Assembly (NCBI GenBank): GCA_004835665.1
Contig: RBKR01000012.1
Location: forward strand, 1,364,001-1,428,000
From: Phoma sp. XZ068
Lineage: Eukaryota; Ascomycota; Dothideomycetes; Pleosporales; Didymellaceae
Reading direction: 5' to 3'
DNA length: 64,000 nucleotides
This document shows, piece after piece, positions 1 through 10,709 of the stretch. Under the pieces are notes generated by a model, which ran no database searches, was not told where the DNA came from, and was given only the letters and a program-made list of their open reading frames with translations. Position 1 is the first letter of the stretch; each line of letters starts with the position of its first letter. The translations under genes were made by a program, and so were the position numbers.

Positions 1-115
1 CAGTGCAGGTCTTCCAGTTGATCTTGGGGTGGGTCTCAGTTGTAGAGGTGCCGACCTGCTGAGCGCGGACGGCGCTCAGAAAAGTGAGCGAAGTGAGTGC
101 GATAGACCTGTACAT
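1..115 (-). CDS. GH7 cellulase (cellobiohydrolase/endoglucanase), N-terminal fragment cut by the window edge
   Basis: Reading leftward from the ATG at 115-113 gives a short protein that begins with an 18-residue hydrophobic signal peptide (MYRSIALTSLTFLSAVRA). It continues QQVGTSTTETHP..INWKTC, which is the mature N-terminus of family GH7 cellulases: QQ(x)GT, then ET/ENHP, then W..C. These secreted enzymes cleave crystalline or amorphous cellulose. Only about 38 codons are inside the window, so catalytic residues and any carbohydrate-binding module cannot be seen, and cellobiohydrolase cannot be separated from endoglucanase. A TATATAAA box lies about 65-70 bases upstream of the start (near 179-186, minus strand). 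The start is supported by the signal peptide immediately after the ATG and by the TATA box. Confidence 0.8.
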   Translation of the reverse strand, partial: MYRSIALTSLTFLSAVRAQQVGTSTTETHPKINWKTCT

Positions 116-3100
116 CTTGCCTGTTTGTCGAGAGGAGAATCTGTGTGATGATGGTCTGTCTTTGGCAAGGGCAATGGCCTTTATATAGAGATGGTGGGAG
201 CTGGATGTAGTTGACGGTACGATAGTCATGTACCCATATGACCATGATATTGCGGCGCGCAAAGATCTCCATGACGGACTGCAGGAAAGCATTCGCCAGG
301 GGCGCCTACGGGTCGTCGGGAGAGCTGACAGGAGTCCAAGTGCCAGAGAGATTGGGTATAGATGAAGTCCAATTCATTGTGGGGTAATCTGGAGAATAGC
401 GTACATGATACTGCGGGATCGTTACCTGAAGCAGGTAGCTTGGAGCTGGGTAGTGGAGCCTCCAGCGGCTTCGCCACGGCTGTGTACTTGGTACAATAGT
501 CTTAATTGGTGAGGGTCCTGCATAATCGCTGGCTTGACTTACATTGCAGGAAGATACTATCAGAAGAGGCGAAAAGGTTGATCAAAGCCGTACAATGTGC
601 TTGCGGGAGTTTGAGCACAATCTCTACGTTGTTTCTGACATCTGGAGGCTCGAGCAACGATGTGTTTCATGCAGTCCTCCAATACTAGTCACTCGTTGAA
701 AGTTCTACAGCTCATCGGCATCAGAGCAGGAGATCCTTGTCCATCTAGTGGTTTCGAAACCTAGCATGCGGCTATAGGCTGATTCAGGTACGCGAAACTG
801 GATAGGCTTCCATTGGTTTCTTCCGGGCTACTTCTGGAAGGTAATATATGCAGTCGGTCATGAGGCTTGTGGATCATTCCTACTTGTGTCGCGTTGTTGA
901 AATGCCATGATGGCTTGCAACGATGGGCCGGTACTACACGCTTGTTGGCATATAAGTGGTATACAAGATCTGCATTTCTATACAGCCTCCAAGGTTTTGC
1001 CATATTGAGACATCGCACAAGACGTCCAGTGTTATGCAACAGAGAAGTGATTAGCAAAATGCCCAGCACTTCGCCTGCGTTATGTTGTGCCTCCTGACAC
1101 CGGAATTGAGTTATCGTCCTGCGCAAGATTTGGCAAGCTTCCGGCGCAGCCGGGACGAGATGCCTTTGACCGCAGGACGTGCAATGCTTGAGGCTTAACT
1201 GCTGTACCCTGAAATGTTTGTAAAGTGGATGTTCCGAGCTTTCGGATAGTTGTTGCGCCTGATATATTGGGACCGGGATGTGCTCGGTAATGGTACAAGT
1301 CCCTGTTGTACCCATCCTGTGCAACTCGAGTGTCAGTGTGAATTTGGATACATCGCTTATTCACCGATACTGTTCAGCACCTATGTATGCAAAGAACGTC
1401 TGATCACTGAACCAAGATGCTGTTCGAAATCGTTACTGTTCAATGTTGACGTTGGCGATACTTGCCGGCACTGGACCGAAGATGGAGTTCAGCCTAATCA
1501 AAGTCATGCGGGCAATCTAAAAGCCGACCACTTGAGATCTCCAGATGACCTCCGCGGCAGTCTATACGATGATGATCCAGGTTGAACGGGTTCCACGTAG
1601 ACGTCCTTGCTTGCCGCACAGCCAACAAGTGAGGTCCCTCGATTTAGATTGTGCCGGATATTGAACTTGTAGAGCCGCAAGTGTCGACTGCCGGGGTGAA
1701 GAAGCCTGAATGTATATTCAATGTTGCACAAGCCAGCGAAACAAGCTGTCGCTCGACTCCTGAGCCCGCTCATCGTTGCTTGCTAGAAAAAGAGAGGCAA
1801 CGCGCAGCCGCGATCTGGGCAGACAGGTGATTGATGGCCCTCCCAGGTATAAGTGGTGGCCGCCGCCGATCCAAATGAACAAGCACCGAAGAGGTCGAAG
1901 AAGCTCAGTGACAAGCGCCGCTTGAGTTTGGTTGCAATGAGAGTGTGTTGTCATAAGGCGGGCGTGGAGGCTGACAAGCCGTACTAGTGTGTTCCTACGC
2001 CCCACTTCGCTCCACCCCGCGCTTTCCTTGTTTACTTCGCAAGTGCCGGCGTCAGATCCACATCATACACAAGTAAACAATTATCACAACTATCAACCGT
2101 ACTTAGTGTATATACTGTCGGTCTCAAAACTATACTTCCTGCCATACATGATATTGTCCGGGACCTTCTTGACAACGAGATTCATACAGGCACGTAGGAA
2201 CAAGTTGGAAACTGAAGGGACGGCTTAATTGCTGCAGGGAAGGTTTACATTCTCAAAAACACCTCGCAGGCAGCCCAAAGGCCAATTTTTCACTCATGTA
2301 CTCTGTAATCTGGACCCTCTGCCTTTTAGCCACTGTTGCCCTACTGCTGATACTCAGGTCTGGTGATAACTAGTTTCGTATCCCGGACGACTACCTGCGT
2401 TCTTCTATGCCAAAGAACTGCTGCATCTATCAAGACGGTATCTATAATGAGTCCCAACGTGGCTTATAGACGCCGGCTCGAGCGATGTTGAAGATGCCGT
2501 CAGAGCATTTATCCTCTGGGAAGTCTTGGAGTCGTTGAATTAGGCGAGGCAGTGCGTGAGGCAGTAGATCTTGATAATGCAATGTTATTGCAGTCTCACG
2601 GTACACTGTGTTCACTAGCTAATCGTGTCAGCACCAGTAGTTGCACGCAGACGCCATAATATTTGGCGCGGCTGCGAGGACGTAATCCTGATGCATGGTG
2701 TACTCACAGTAGTCTTCTCATGATCGAGAGGGAAACAGCTTGTCGATATGACATACCAGCTTACTCTAGAATCTTCATCACAGTACAAGGTGCCACCCGA
2801 CCATCGCCCGTTGTGGTATAGTCCCCTGCGTTCGTTGCCAACACGACCCAGGCTCCACGGGCCTTCGATCTCTACCGCGCGCAATTTCAGCCTCGAGGAA
2901 ATTGATTTTCTTTATCTGATGCCTCTTACAGTTCTCGATCCTAACGAACGCCAGGCGTAATCAAACAACAGCTCTAAGTCCAGTGTGAGGCAATCAAAAA
3001 TTCCATGGTAGAAACCAAAGGCCGCCAAACCGGAGGGCCTAGCGATAGCAGTACAGTCTGAAGGCCATGAATGCAATGACTGACATGAGAGATTGCCATT

Positions 3101-3165
3101 CTGTAAAATCGAGAAACTCAATCAGAAAGTGCTTTGTAGCCACCAAAACGTATGCTGGTTTCAGC
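116..3165. other. Intergenic region, no supported gene
   Basis: About 3 kb between the GH7 start and the next plausible gene. Its left 200 bases hold the GH7 promoter, including the TATA box. The remaining open frames are short, overlap one another on both strands and have shadow-like composition. I recognise no protein family, repeat or RNA gene here. Confidence 0.5.
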
Positions 3166-4443
3166 TCAGCCTCGCCATCCACGAAACGTTGGGTATCCAC
3201 AACACGTCGCAAAGTGTTGACGAGGTTGCCATGTCCTTCTTGGTAGACCACCTTCCCTCATAGCTCGGGGTGCAGTAGGAGCTCTCATCATTCGAGGCTC
3301 TGCCGGTGGTGGCCGCTGAAATGGCCTGAACTCAGGAGCCTCAGCTGTAAGGGCAGTAATACCCCGAAGTGAAGCGGATCTCACAGCTGGGAGTGCTGCC
3401 ACATTAGCCAGCGCACCTCCAGTCCGAGAGCTGGAATTAACTGTCTTGTCACCGCCAGTAGTGTTGTATCTGTCCAAGGGGCTGTTTGCGCTTTGGATAT
3501 CAGATAAATGCGCGGTGGTAACATCTGGAGAGGAGGAACCCGGTAGATCGGCAATGCTTTGAAGGGAGCTTCTTTTGTGCGCAATCTGCACGATTTGCGC
3601 CGGGATCATCACGTCAAGCGTAGGACCAATCCCTGAAGGAGTGCGCCGTGCCAATCTGGCTATACGCAGCCTTTGAGGGGGGCACTCTCGAATACGTGGG
3701 TCCTGCTCGGTCTCTTCGTATTCCGGTGGAGGCTTCTCGTCTGCTTCCGCTGTCGGGGGAACAGCGCGTTTGTTGGCTTGGGCAAGACAATATCGAAAGG
3801 AAGCTAGTCTGGCCTGCTTCATTTTTTCCGCTGGGTTGTTCCCTTCGCTCAAGGTCTCTTCATTTTTTCTTTCGACACTATTCTTCTTTCCCGAAACTCG
3901 GCATGCGATCTGCTGTTGCAATCGATACTCCCAATCTGTCATCACTCCTTCAACCGACTCAAGTTTTGTTGAGCGGAGGTTAACTTTCGTACCGATAAAC
4001 TTCTGCCTCTCAGTTCTCTTGTCGAATTGTGGTGACCCTCTGATAGATTGCCATATATTCTTGGTGAAATCGGCGTCTTTGGCTGCAAACTGCCTTGTTG
4101 CGACATAACGATCTGTAAGTGCTTTATGCTCTGCGACTAGGATTTGAATCCTCTTCGTACTCTGCTCGATCCTCCGACAAATTAAGCATCGGAAACAAAC
4201 TTCGGCTCCAAACCGAATGGTCTTAATCTGGATGTTATGGCACCGCGAAAACTCCATGGAATTTGACTGGCTGGAACTGAGTGCAAAACCTTTGGCTTGT
4301 ATACAACGTTGAAAGGGGACGGTATCGCGATCAAGTAATAGTCGATCGTGCCAATCTTTCGTGATGATGAAACCGTCTCCAACGGTTCCATCTCGTGCGT
4401 TGCAGTTGCACTGCGTGTAGTGGAGGATGGTGAGTTTGCACAT
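3166..4443 (-). CDS. Hypothetical protein with Cys-rich N-terminus
   Basis: One long open frame of about 425 codons begins MCKLTILHYTQCNCN. That is an N-terminal cysteine motif seen in many uncharacterised ascomycete proteins. A second cysteine cluster (CFRCLICRR) lies near residue 85-90, so a small metal-binding or disulfide module is possible. The middle is basic and helix-rich, with a W-E-Y-R-L-Q-Q-Q segment. From about residue 230 the sequence is rich in Pro, Ser, Ala and Arg and probably disordered. The last 30 residues have odd composition (many W, R, H), so a final splice that changes the frame near 3250 is possible. No enzyme family is recognised. The neighbour downstream is the MFS gene on the same strand. 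Confidence 0.5.
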   Translation of the reverse strand: MCKLTILHYTQCNCNARDGTVGDGFIITKDWHDRLLLDRDTVPFQRCIQAKGFALSSSQSNSMEFSRCHNIQIKTIRFGAEVCFRCLICRRIEQSTKRIQILVAEHKALTDRYVATRQFAAKDADFTKNIWQSIRGSPQFDKRTERQKFIGTKVNLRSTKLESVEGVMTDWEYRLQQQIACRVSGKKNSVERKNEETLSEGNNPAEKMKQARLASFRYCLAQANKRAVPPTAEADEKPPPEYEETEQDPRIRECPPQRLRIARLARRTPSGIGPTLDVMIPAQIVQIAHKRSSLQSIADLPGSSSPDVTTAHLSDIQSANSPLDRYNTTGGDKTVNSSSRTGGALANVAALPAVRSASLRGITALTAEAPEFRPFQRPPPAEPRMMRAPTAPRAMREGGLPRRTWQPRQHFATCCGYPTFRGWRG

Positions 4444-4726
4444 CTTGACGGTTTCACAGTGATTAAACGATGCGCGTTGCTTGAAGGCTGAAGGAGTATG
4501 TAAAAGAAAGACTTATTTTCTGTCGCATGAACAACTCGAAGGAAGAACGAAAAGGCTCCAGACGAGCGCGCTGAGGATGATTGGGAGAGAGCGCTCGATC
4601 TGGCACAGCGCCACCCGTACCATATGCAGTGTGTAAAGGGCAACCAGCCATGTTATCGGATGTGGCTCTGAATTAATTCGAAACGATACTACCACTTGAG
4701 AACTCTCTTCTGTACCAAGCTATTTT

Positions 4727-6334
4727 TCAGTACACGTATCTGAAATGGACGTTCTCAAGATCGGTCATGTCCCTGAATCCGTTCTCGTATCCCTCCAGTA
4801 CCTCTCGCTCAGATCTATTAGCTGAAGCGCGACTTTTATTTCTTCGAGCCAATAACACCCAAATACTGCATATTGATAGCACCTGCACACCGATACAGAA
4901 AAACATCATGCCAATCCCGAGGTTGTATCTTGGTGCCTGGTTGGCGATGAAGAAGAATGGTCCAATGAAGTTTCCGAGACAATAGCCTATCAGAAGGATG
5001 GCATTTGTGGTGACCTTTTTAGTGTGTCCGGCTGTATTGGCTGTGGCCACAGACATTGAGAGCGTCCAGGTCGCTGTGTAAGAAAATGATATCCAAAGGC
5101 ACGCTAGTCGACCGTATGGAATACTTTTTGGAATTAACCAAGTACCAATAGTTCCGGCGAGGAAAGGGACCAGGCAGATCAGCATGACCAATAGCCTGGC
5201 ATTCGGAAATTTGGAAGCGAAGTAGCAAGCTCCACAGCACACAAGCAGTTGTACACCGCCCGACGGCATTTGGATTAGCGTGGTCTGCAGTGTAGAGAAG
5301 CCCATGCCCCGGATAATGATGCCTTGGAACGTGGTCAAGCCTCCGTTCGGTGCATTGGAGGCAACCGCAAAAATGAAGAGCAACCAGGTCTTCAGGTCCC
5401 ACAAGGCTTCCATGAGTTGTGCCTTCTTGAACTTCTTGTTTTCAATACCGGTTTCGTTGTCCCGAATGCGAAGTACGACTCCTCTCCGCTCATCGTCATT
5501 GAGAAACTTCGCTTGTACAGGATTGTCGGGTAAAACTAAGAGAATGACGACGCCTGAACCGAGTTAGTTGTAGCATACCATGGCACGATGAAATACTGAC
5601 CCCACATTGCCGTCACAGCACCCCAGATCAGGAACATGAAGCGCCAGGACGAGAGCGAGCCACCAATATGTCCGATACCGAAGCTTGCAATACCAGCCAA
5701 GACGTACCCAAGGCCAGCACTGCCTACCCAGATCCCCATTCTGAAAGGCTGTTCGCTGCGTTTGTACCACATTGAGAAAATAACCATAGTGCCGGGGTTA
5801 ATGGATGCTTCGAACATTCCCAGAAATGTTCGTGCAGCTGCTAATCCTGCGAAATCATTGGCAGCCGCATGACACATCAAGACGATACCCCAAAGAATGA
5901 CGGTCGCTGACATGAACTTGGCGACGGGGAAGCGTTGCAATAGGAGGCTGGTGGGGTACTCCCAAAAAAGGTAGCCAAGATAAAAGAGCGAGCCCAGCCA
6001 TGAGTATTGTGTACCTACAAGGTGCGTTTCTTCCCTTAAGTTGAAGACTGCAGCGTACGAGAGTGTAGTCTTGTCGATGGACTGAAGCATATATGTGACA
6101 CACCTAGGTTTTCTATTAGCGGTGCCTATGGAACATACCTGGGTATGAACAGTTTGCTTACAGTAGAGGCATCAGTCTCATATCAATCTTCCACAGCAGC
6201 TTGCGATCGTTCACAACATTATCGATGTCCCGGATGTCTTCAAAGACACCGAGAGCGACATCGCCGGCTTCGGGTGAATAGCTGTTGTGTTTTTCCGTAT
6301 CAACGGTGCTGTATTGGTCCTTTGGAGAAGACAT
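4727..6334 (-). CDS. MFS permease of the Dal5/allantoate (anion:cation symporter) family
   Basis: Three exons, 6334-6162, 6103-5601 and 5553-4727, join to 1503 nt (500 aa). Both introns (58 and 47 nt) have good GT/AG ends, and removing them restores the family sequence. The N-terminus is hydrophilic; the core starts at KIDMRLMPLL, then CVTYMLQSIDKTTLSYA, the signature of the Dal5-like branch. Conserved pieces follow: LGYLFWEYP, RTFLGMFEA, WYKRSEQPFRMG(I)W and, after the central loop, LPDNPVQAKFLN. Twelve membrane segments are expected across the plasma membrane. Family members import allantoate, nicotinate, biotin and similar anions, and yeast Dal5 also takes up dipeptides. The gene is divergent from the M19 dipeptidase (444 bp between starts), which makes a peptide-related substrate attractive. 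The substrate itself is inferred. Confidence 0.88.
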
Positions 6335-6778
6335 AGGATCTTTTTCCGTTTTAATGCTTGATGAGTCTTTGCCTATAGTAACTACAATGAGTTCGGTGCA
6401 GTTTTACGTACTTATATACATGTTGTACGTTTGGAAGGCCGCTATCTCATCCGCGTTCCTATCAGTACTGACTCGCAACATGACTTGTTACGGTATCTTG
6501 CTGAGCTATCATGCTAAGCTATCAGGCAATATAGCCGTTAGTGGTCGTCGGTGATACGGGTCGGGGAAAACGCAAAGTGTGGGGCGGCAGTTCCCCTAGC
6601 GCGGTCTGTAGCGCTTAGCCGTATCGGAGAACATACGACACTGCAGGGATGATATGGCCAAGGAGCCGGCATATCTATATGATCACCAGAAGCACCTCAC
6701 CCGGAATATCTTGAAGTCTACAAGCATCCGAACTGAACCATATCCTCAGCCCTTCGTTTTCATACCCAGACCAACAAC
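6335..6778. promoter_or_regulatory. Shared divergent promoter of permease and dipeptidase genes
   Basis: This 444-bp stretch separates two outward-facing genes. It contains an everted triplet pair CCG-TAT-CGG at 6619-6627 and a GGGTCGGGGAAAACGC stretch around 6558-6573. CGG/CCG triplets are typical half-sites for Zn2Cys6 regulators, and one such regulator is encoded 2 kb away. Binding is inference only. Confidence 0.4.
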
Positions 6779-8041
6779 ATGGATCCCAATTCTCAGCAAA
6801 ACATATCCCGCCACCCATATCAACTACTTGCTATCGATGAGAGAGTCAAACGAGTCCTAGAATCAACTCCGCTCTTCGACACACACAATGATCTACCCCA
6901 GCAACCCCGCGCCTGCTTTCACGGCCAAGTTCACAACAATCCCAAATTCGATCTTCGTTCAGGCTTTCAACGGGGTATGACCGACATACCGCGTTTACGA
7001 GAAGGTGCAGTCGGGGCCCAGTTTTGGTCCATATGCGTTCCGTGTCTTCGAAGTGCGGAAAACTTCAGTACACCCGAGTACTCTGACATGGCACGCGATG
7101 CAATCGAGCAGATTGACATGACCACACGGATGGTCCAGAGCTACCCCGACGTATTTGAGATGATCAAGGGGTCTGACGACGTCAAGAGAGTGTATCAGGA
7201 AGGCAAGATCGCCTGCAGTATTGGAATTGAGGGTCTACACATGGCAGGCAACTCCATCGGCATCATCCGCGCATTCTACACGTTGGGAGTAAGATACTGC
7301 ACCTTGACGCATGTATGCAACAACGCCTTCGCAGACTCAAGCACATCGAAGATTGGCCCTGTCCATGGAGGTCTGTCGAGTCTGGGTCGATCGGCAATCA
7401 AAGAGATGAATCGGCTAGGCATGATTATCGATGCCAGTCATGTCAGTGAAGAGTGTGCACGGCAAGTTCTGCAGCTGAGTCGAGCACCAGTCATGTTCTC
7501 GCACAGCAATGTCAAGGGCGTCTTTGATTGTCCACGCAATGTGCCAGACGATATCTTGGATCGCATCCCATGTAATGGAGGTATCATTTGCGTTACTTTT
7601 GTCCCGGAACATGTCACCAGTCGGCGTAAGGACGCAAAAATGGAGATGGTACTAGACCACCTCTTTTATATTGCAGAACGCATTGGATGGGAGCATGTCG
7701 GCCTCGGATCCGACTTTGACGGTATTGCTTCGGTGATTCCGGGTCTCGAAGATGTTCGATGTTATCCAGCTTTGATGCAGGCCATTCTCAATCGTGGCGC
7801 TACCGAAGAACAGCTTAAAAAGGCTGCTGGTGAGAACGTTTTGAGAGTTTGGAAAGGCGTTGAAAAGGTCAGAGACGAGATGGCAGCGGAGGGTGTGCTT
7901 CCAGTCGAAGACGTTTGGGAAGGGCGGCAATGGTGGCGATATGATGGATACTACCAGATGCCAGACCCAGATCCAGAAGATAAGCTCGGACTTGACTGGT
8001 ATGGAGTTCCACCTCCGGAAGGCTTGTATCATGAGGACTAG
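6779..8041 (+). CDS. Membrane/renal-type dipeptidase, peptidase family M19
   Basis: Single-exon gene of 420 codons. The family metal-binding motifs appear in order: DTHNDLP (His36 and Asp38), GIEGLH (bridging Glu), DASHVS and SHSN (His ligands), and GSDFDG (catalytic-region Asp). M19 enzymes are dizinc dipeptidases that cleave ordinary dipeptides. They also accept dipeptides with a D- or dehydro-amino acid at the C-terminal position. No signal peptide is evident, so a cytosolic enzyme acting on imported dipeptides is likely. The ATG at 6779 directly precedes the conserved N-terminal helix. The gene is divergent from the permease and converges with the Zn2Cys6 regulator (86 bp between stops). 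Related M19 proteins occur in epipolythiodioxopiperazine clusters, but none of the other genes of such clusters are nearby. Confidence 0.92.
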   Translation: MDPNSQQNISRHPYQLLAIDERVKRVLESTPLFDTHNDLPQQPRACFHGQVHNNPKFDLRSGFQRGMTDIPRLREGAVGAQFWSICVPCLRSAENFSTPEYSDMARDAIEQIDMTTRMVQSYPDVFEMIKGSDDVKRVYQEGKIACSIGIEGLHMAGNSIGIIRAFYTLGVRYCTLTHVCNNAFADSSTSKIGPVHGGLSSLGRSAIKEMNRLGMIIDASHVSEECARQVLQLSRAPVMFSHSNVKGVFDCPRNVPDDILDRIPCNGGIICVTFVPEHVTSRRKDAKMEMVLDHLFYIAERIGWEHVGLGSDFDGIASVIPGLEDVRCYPALMQAILNRGATEEQLKKAAGENVLRVWKGVEKVRDEMAAEGVLPVEDVWEGRQWWRYDGYYQMPDPDPEDKLGLDWYGVPPPEGLYHED

Positions 8042-8127
8042 CCTCTCGCCTTAAGAAAGCAAAATGTAACCACCAAAACAAGCTCAACGTATCATTCAAC
8101 ATACAATCTCAGAATGTCGTAGCGTGC

Positions 8128-10248
8128 TCATATCTGTATCGACCATGGTCCATCCATTCCGTCCCACAGCGTCTCCCAGGGATAGTCGAGTGAGTCTATT
8201 GGGAGAAACAAGTCACCCATTGATGACGAGCTATTGATCAATAGATCTGATTCTCTGGAAGGCGGCACAGTTGCTTGATCGATAGGTGTCACAGCTGACA
8301 GGTGGTGTGCATTAATACCAATAGCATCTGCGATCCTTTGGATAGGCTCATTACACCTCTCGAGGCAGAAGTCTGCGAGGTCCCACTTGACTGTATCGTG
8401 TGCAATTCGTAAGCGGTCTCGGAAGGCTACTAGCTTCGCAACGCAAATTTTCTTGGTGGCGAGATCATTGCTTTCGATCGTGCACCTAAGTAGGATGGTG
8501 GCTGATGTCACCAGAAGATACGAGGTGTAAGGCATCCAAAACTCTTGCAGTTGAGGCTCGGTAAGAGATATGACGAAGCCCGCCACCTCCGAAGCAGCGT
8601 CTCTCAGCAGCGTAAGATGATATTGGCGTGCTTCAGACGACTGATTGGCTTCTCCTAACACAGCTTTGAAGGACAGTCGACGTATAAGAACCCTAAGGGA
8701 CAGGTATGCAAACCACAAATTGCTACCTCCATTGACTGCGCTTGGTGTAGTACGACTGGGCTGGAGGTAATCAGGAAGCGCAAGTACCCAATCATCCAGG
8801 GCGCATTCGGTTTTCCGAAGTCGCCGCTTGATCTCCCCTGTGGTCTCTCGAAGTGAGTAGACAAGTGGAAGGATGTCGCCAAGAATCTGACTTAGTTTGC
8901 ATAAATGCACAAATGTTGAATTGCTCTCCGATCGAGCTCGAGTGTTTGAGTCCAAACCTACTATTTCGCCAAATGAAGGGATGGGTACATCGTAGTATTG
9001 TGGATTAATGGTGGGTGGTATGCCGTGGCCAATGCTGGACCAGTAATCGTGAATCAGAACTCCCCACCAGAGATTAATGCGGACGCTTTTTTCATGGCTT
9101 GTAGCTTTCCACGACGAAGGGTCCCGGTGCAAACCAAGGCTTTGAGCTAGAGTGACGATACGACCAGCATTCACGATGTTGCCAGTGACCCCAATGACCG
9201 GACGTCCTAATAGGTCTAGAACCGCCGCGTGAACGGTTGATATAGTTGGAGCCATAAAATCATCTTGGAGGGCAGTAACAGCTTGGTTCCAGATAAAGTG
9301 AGGGTCAGGCCTGGTCTGGCTGCAGAGCACATCTGATCTGCTCCAGACTTGTAAAGCGGAAGCGTACAGGTCACAAACCAGTGTAGGTGAAATACGATCG
9401 CTGTCAGTATGCCACATGTCTAGGAAGGTCTGCTCGTCCAGTACAGGAAAGCACGGATGTAGGTGTTCGAAGTAGACCTTTCGTACCTCTGCACCCAGTG
9501 GGCCGAGAACGTTCTCAACGATCTCCCTCTGCGCTCTGCCCGGGTCCACGGCGTTTCTTAGGCCCCTCCGTCGCTTTGGAACAGTAAGGTAGACGACTGG
9601 ACTACTTCCGGGGCCAGTCGATATGGTGCTGTAGAGCTTAGAAGGCACTCTCTGCTCGGTCGTAGTTGAGGTCAAGTATTGCTGGAGTATTGTGATGTCT
9701 TCAGCCATATGTGGATTCATCATCAACGATGATTCAGTCGGCGACGTCCCTGTGACTGAAGGAAATCCAGATAGCGTCGCCGTGTTGGCTCGCTTTGACA
9801 CTGATAGTGACAGCGATCGCTCTACTAGAGATTCATCACCAGGATATGCCCGCTTGTTTGGCCTCGATACTCTCTTCGTTGGAAGAACAACATCTTCGAT
9901 GTTAAAGCCTCGGGCGCTGGTGTCTGAGTCTCCTTCTCGTCGTCAATTGAGTAGACCTTGATTAGACCAAATCAAGATTGGTATACCTGATGTATTCCCT
10001 CTCCCCCCAAAATCACATGTTTGTTTCTTTTCGCGACACAGTCGACATGGCTCGTCGGGCACATCAAAGTCACATCTTGTCTTCCTGTTACGGCAAAAAC
10101 TGCAAGCGGGGTATTTGTGTGAACGGTAGCTGAAGCCTGGTCAGCCGCTACTACCAATGCTACGTTATTCAGTTGGATAAAGTTGTATTCAAGTGGCTTC
10201 TGGAGAGATGGGGACGCACGGTCGGACAGTGAATAGCGTTGTTGACAT
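8128..10248 (-). CDS. Zn2Cys6 transcription factor with fungal-specific middle domain
   Basis: Proposed exons 10248-10220, 10129-9987 and 9923-8128 total 1968 nt (655 aa). Exon 2 carries a full binuclear zinc cluster, C-x2-C-x6-C-x8-C-x2-C-x6-C, at about residues 19-48 (ACSFCRNRKTRC, then PCRLCREKKQTC). The large last exon holds the fungal-specific transcription factor domain: the helix around YFEHLHPCFPVLDE, then AGRIVTLAQSLGLHRDP and the WW(G)VLIHDYW segment. Exon 2 and its downstream junction are secure because they keep the frame and the motif. The 29-nt first exon and its upstream intron (donor GTGCGT, acceptor CTTCAG) are a best guess. It sits between the dipeptidase and the dialkylglycine decarboxylase and is divergent from the latter, so it is the obvious candidate to regulate the block. 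Confidence 0.82.
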
Positions 10249-10709
10249 GACGTCAGGAAGCTGTCGAGGAGCCAGTAAGTCACACTTGGCTCGCTAACCG
10301 TCCCCTTCTCGATTAAGAACTCTGGCTGGATGCTTCAGCGAAAAGAGTGAACAAATTCCAAGTTCGCAGTGGGGATGGACGGGAAAGTCGTTATCACGGG
10401 GAACTTTCGTTATCGTATGCGGGGTTTTCCCGCTCGCATCGGGAATTGCCAGATGAGTACTAGTCTCCCCTAGATCAGCATGGAACCGCAACAACTGCCA
10501 GTCCACCGCCCCAGATCAGAGCCATAGAAATGACTTGTTGGGTTTCGAGCCATAGTTGGTTCGAATCTTCCTCAGCATGTCAACTTTCCCGTCGGCAATC
10601 ATCGCCACAGTGTGCAGGTCCGTAGCAAGTATATCAGGATCCATGTGCCCGCAATGATGTACATTCATCATTTCAACTTGCGACAATCACCCCTCTTTTG
10701 AATACCACA
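10249..10709. promoter_or_regulatory. Divergent promoter between the Zn2Cys6 regulator and the decarboxylase
   Basis: A 461-bp gap with a perfect inverted repeat GCGGG-N5-CCCGC at 10419-10433. It contains CGG-N7-CCG, the architecture recognised by many dimeric Zn2Cys6 proteins. A CCG-T-CGG pair lies at 10589-10595. Use by the adjacent regulator is inference. Confidence 0.45.

Noticed and set aside
761..2005. Open frames of 90-190 codons left of the first hypothetical gene
   Set aside because: They overlap on both strands, have odd composition and no domain or splice pattern supports them.
6779..8041. M19 dipeptidase as part of a gliotoxin-like (GliJ) cluster
   Set aside because: No NRPS, glutathione transferase, thioredoxin-like oxidase or methyltransferase lies nearby. 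The neighbours fit catabolism instead.
10553..10575. GGTTCGAATCTT resembling a tRNA B box
   Set aside because: No matching A box, acceptor stem or cloverleaf could be formed around it.
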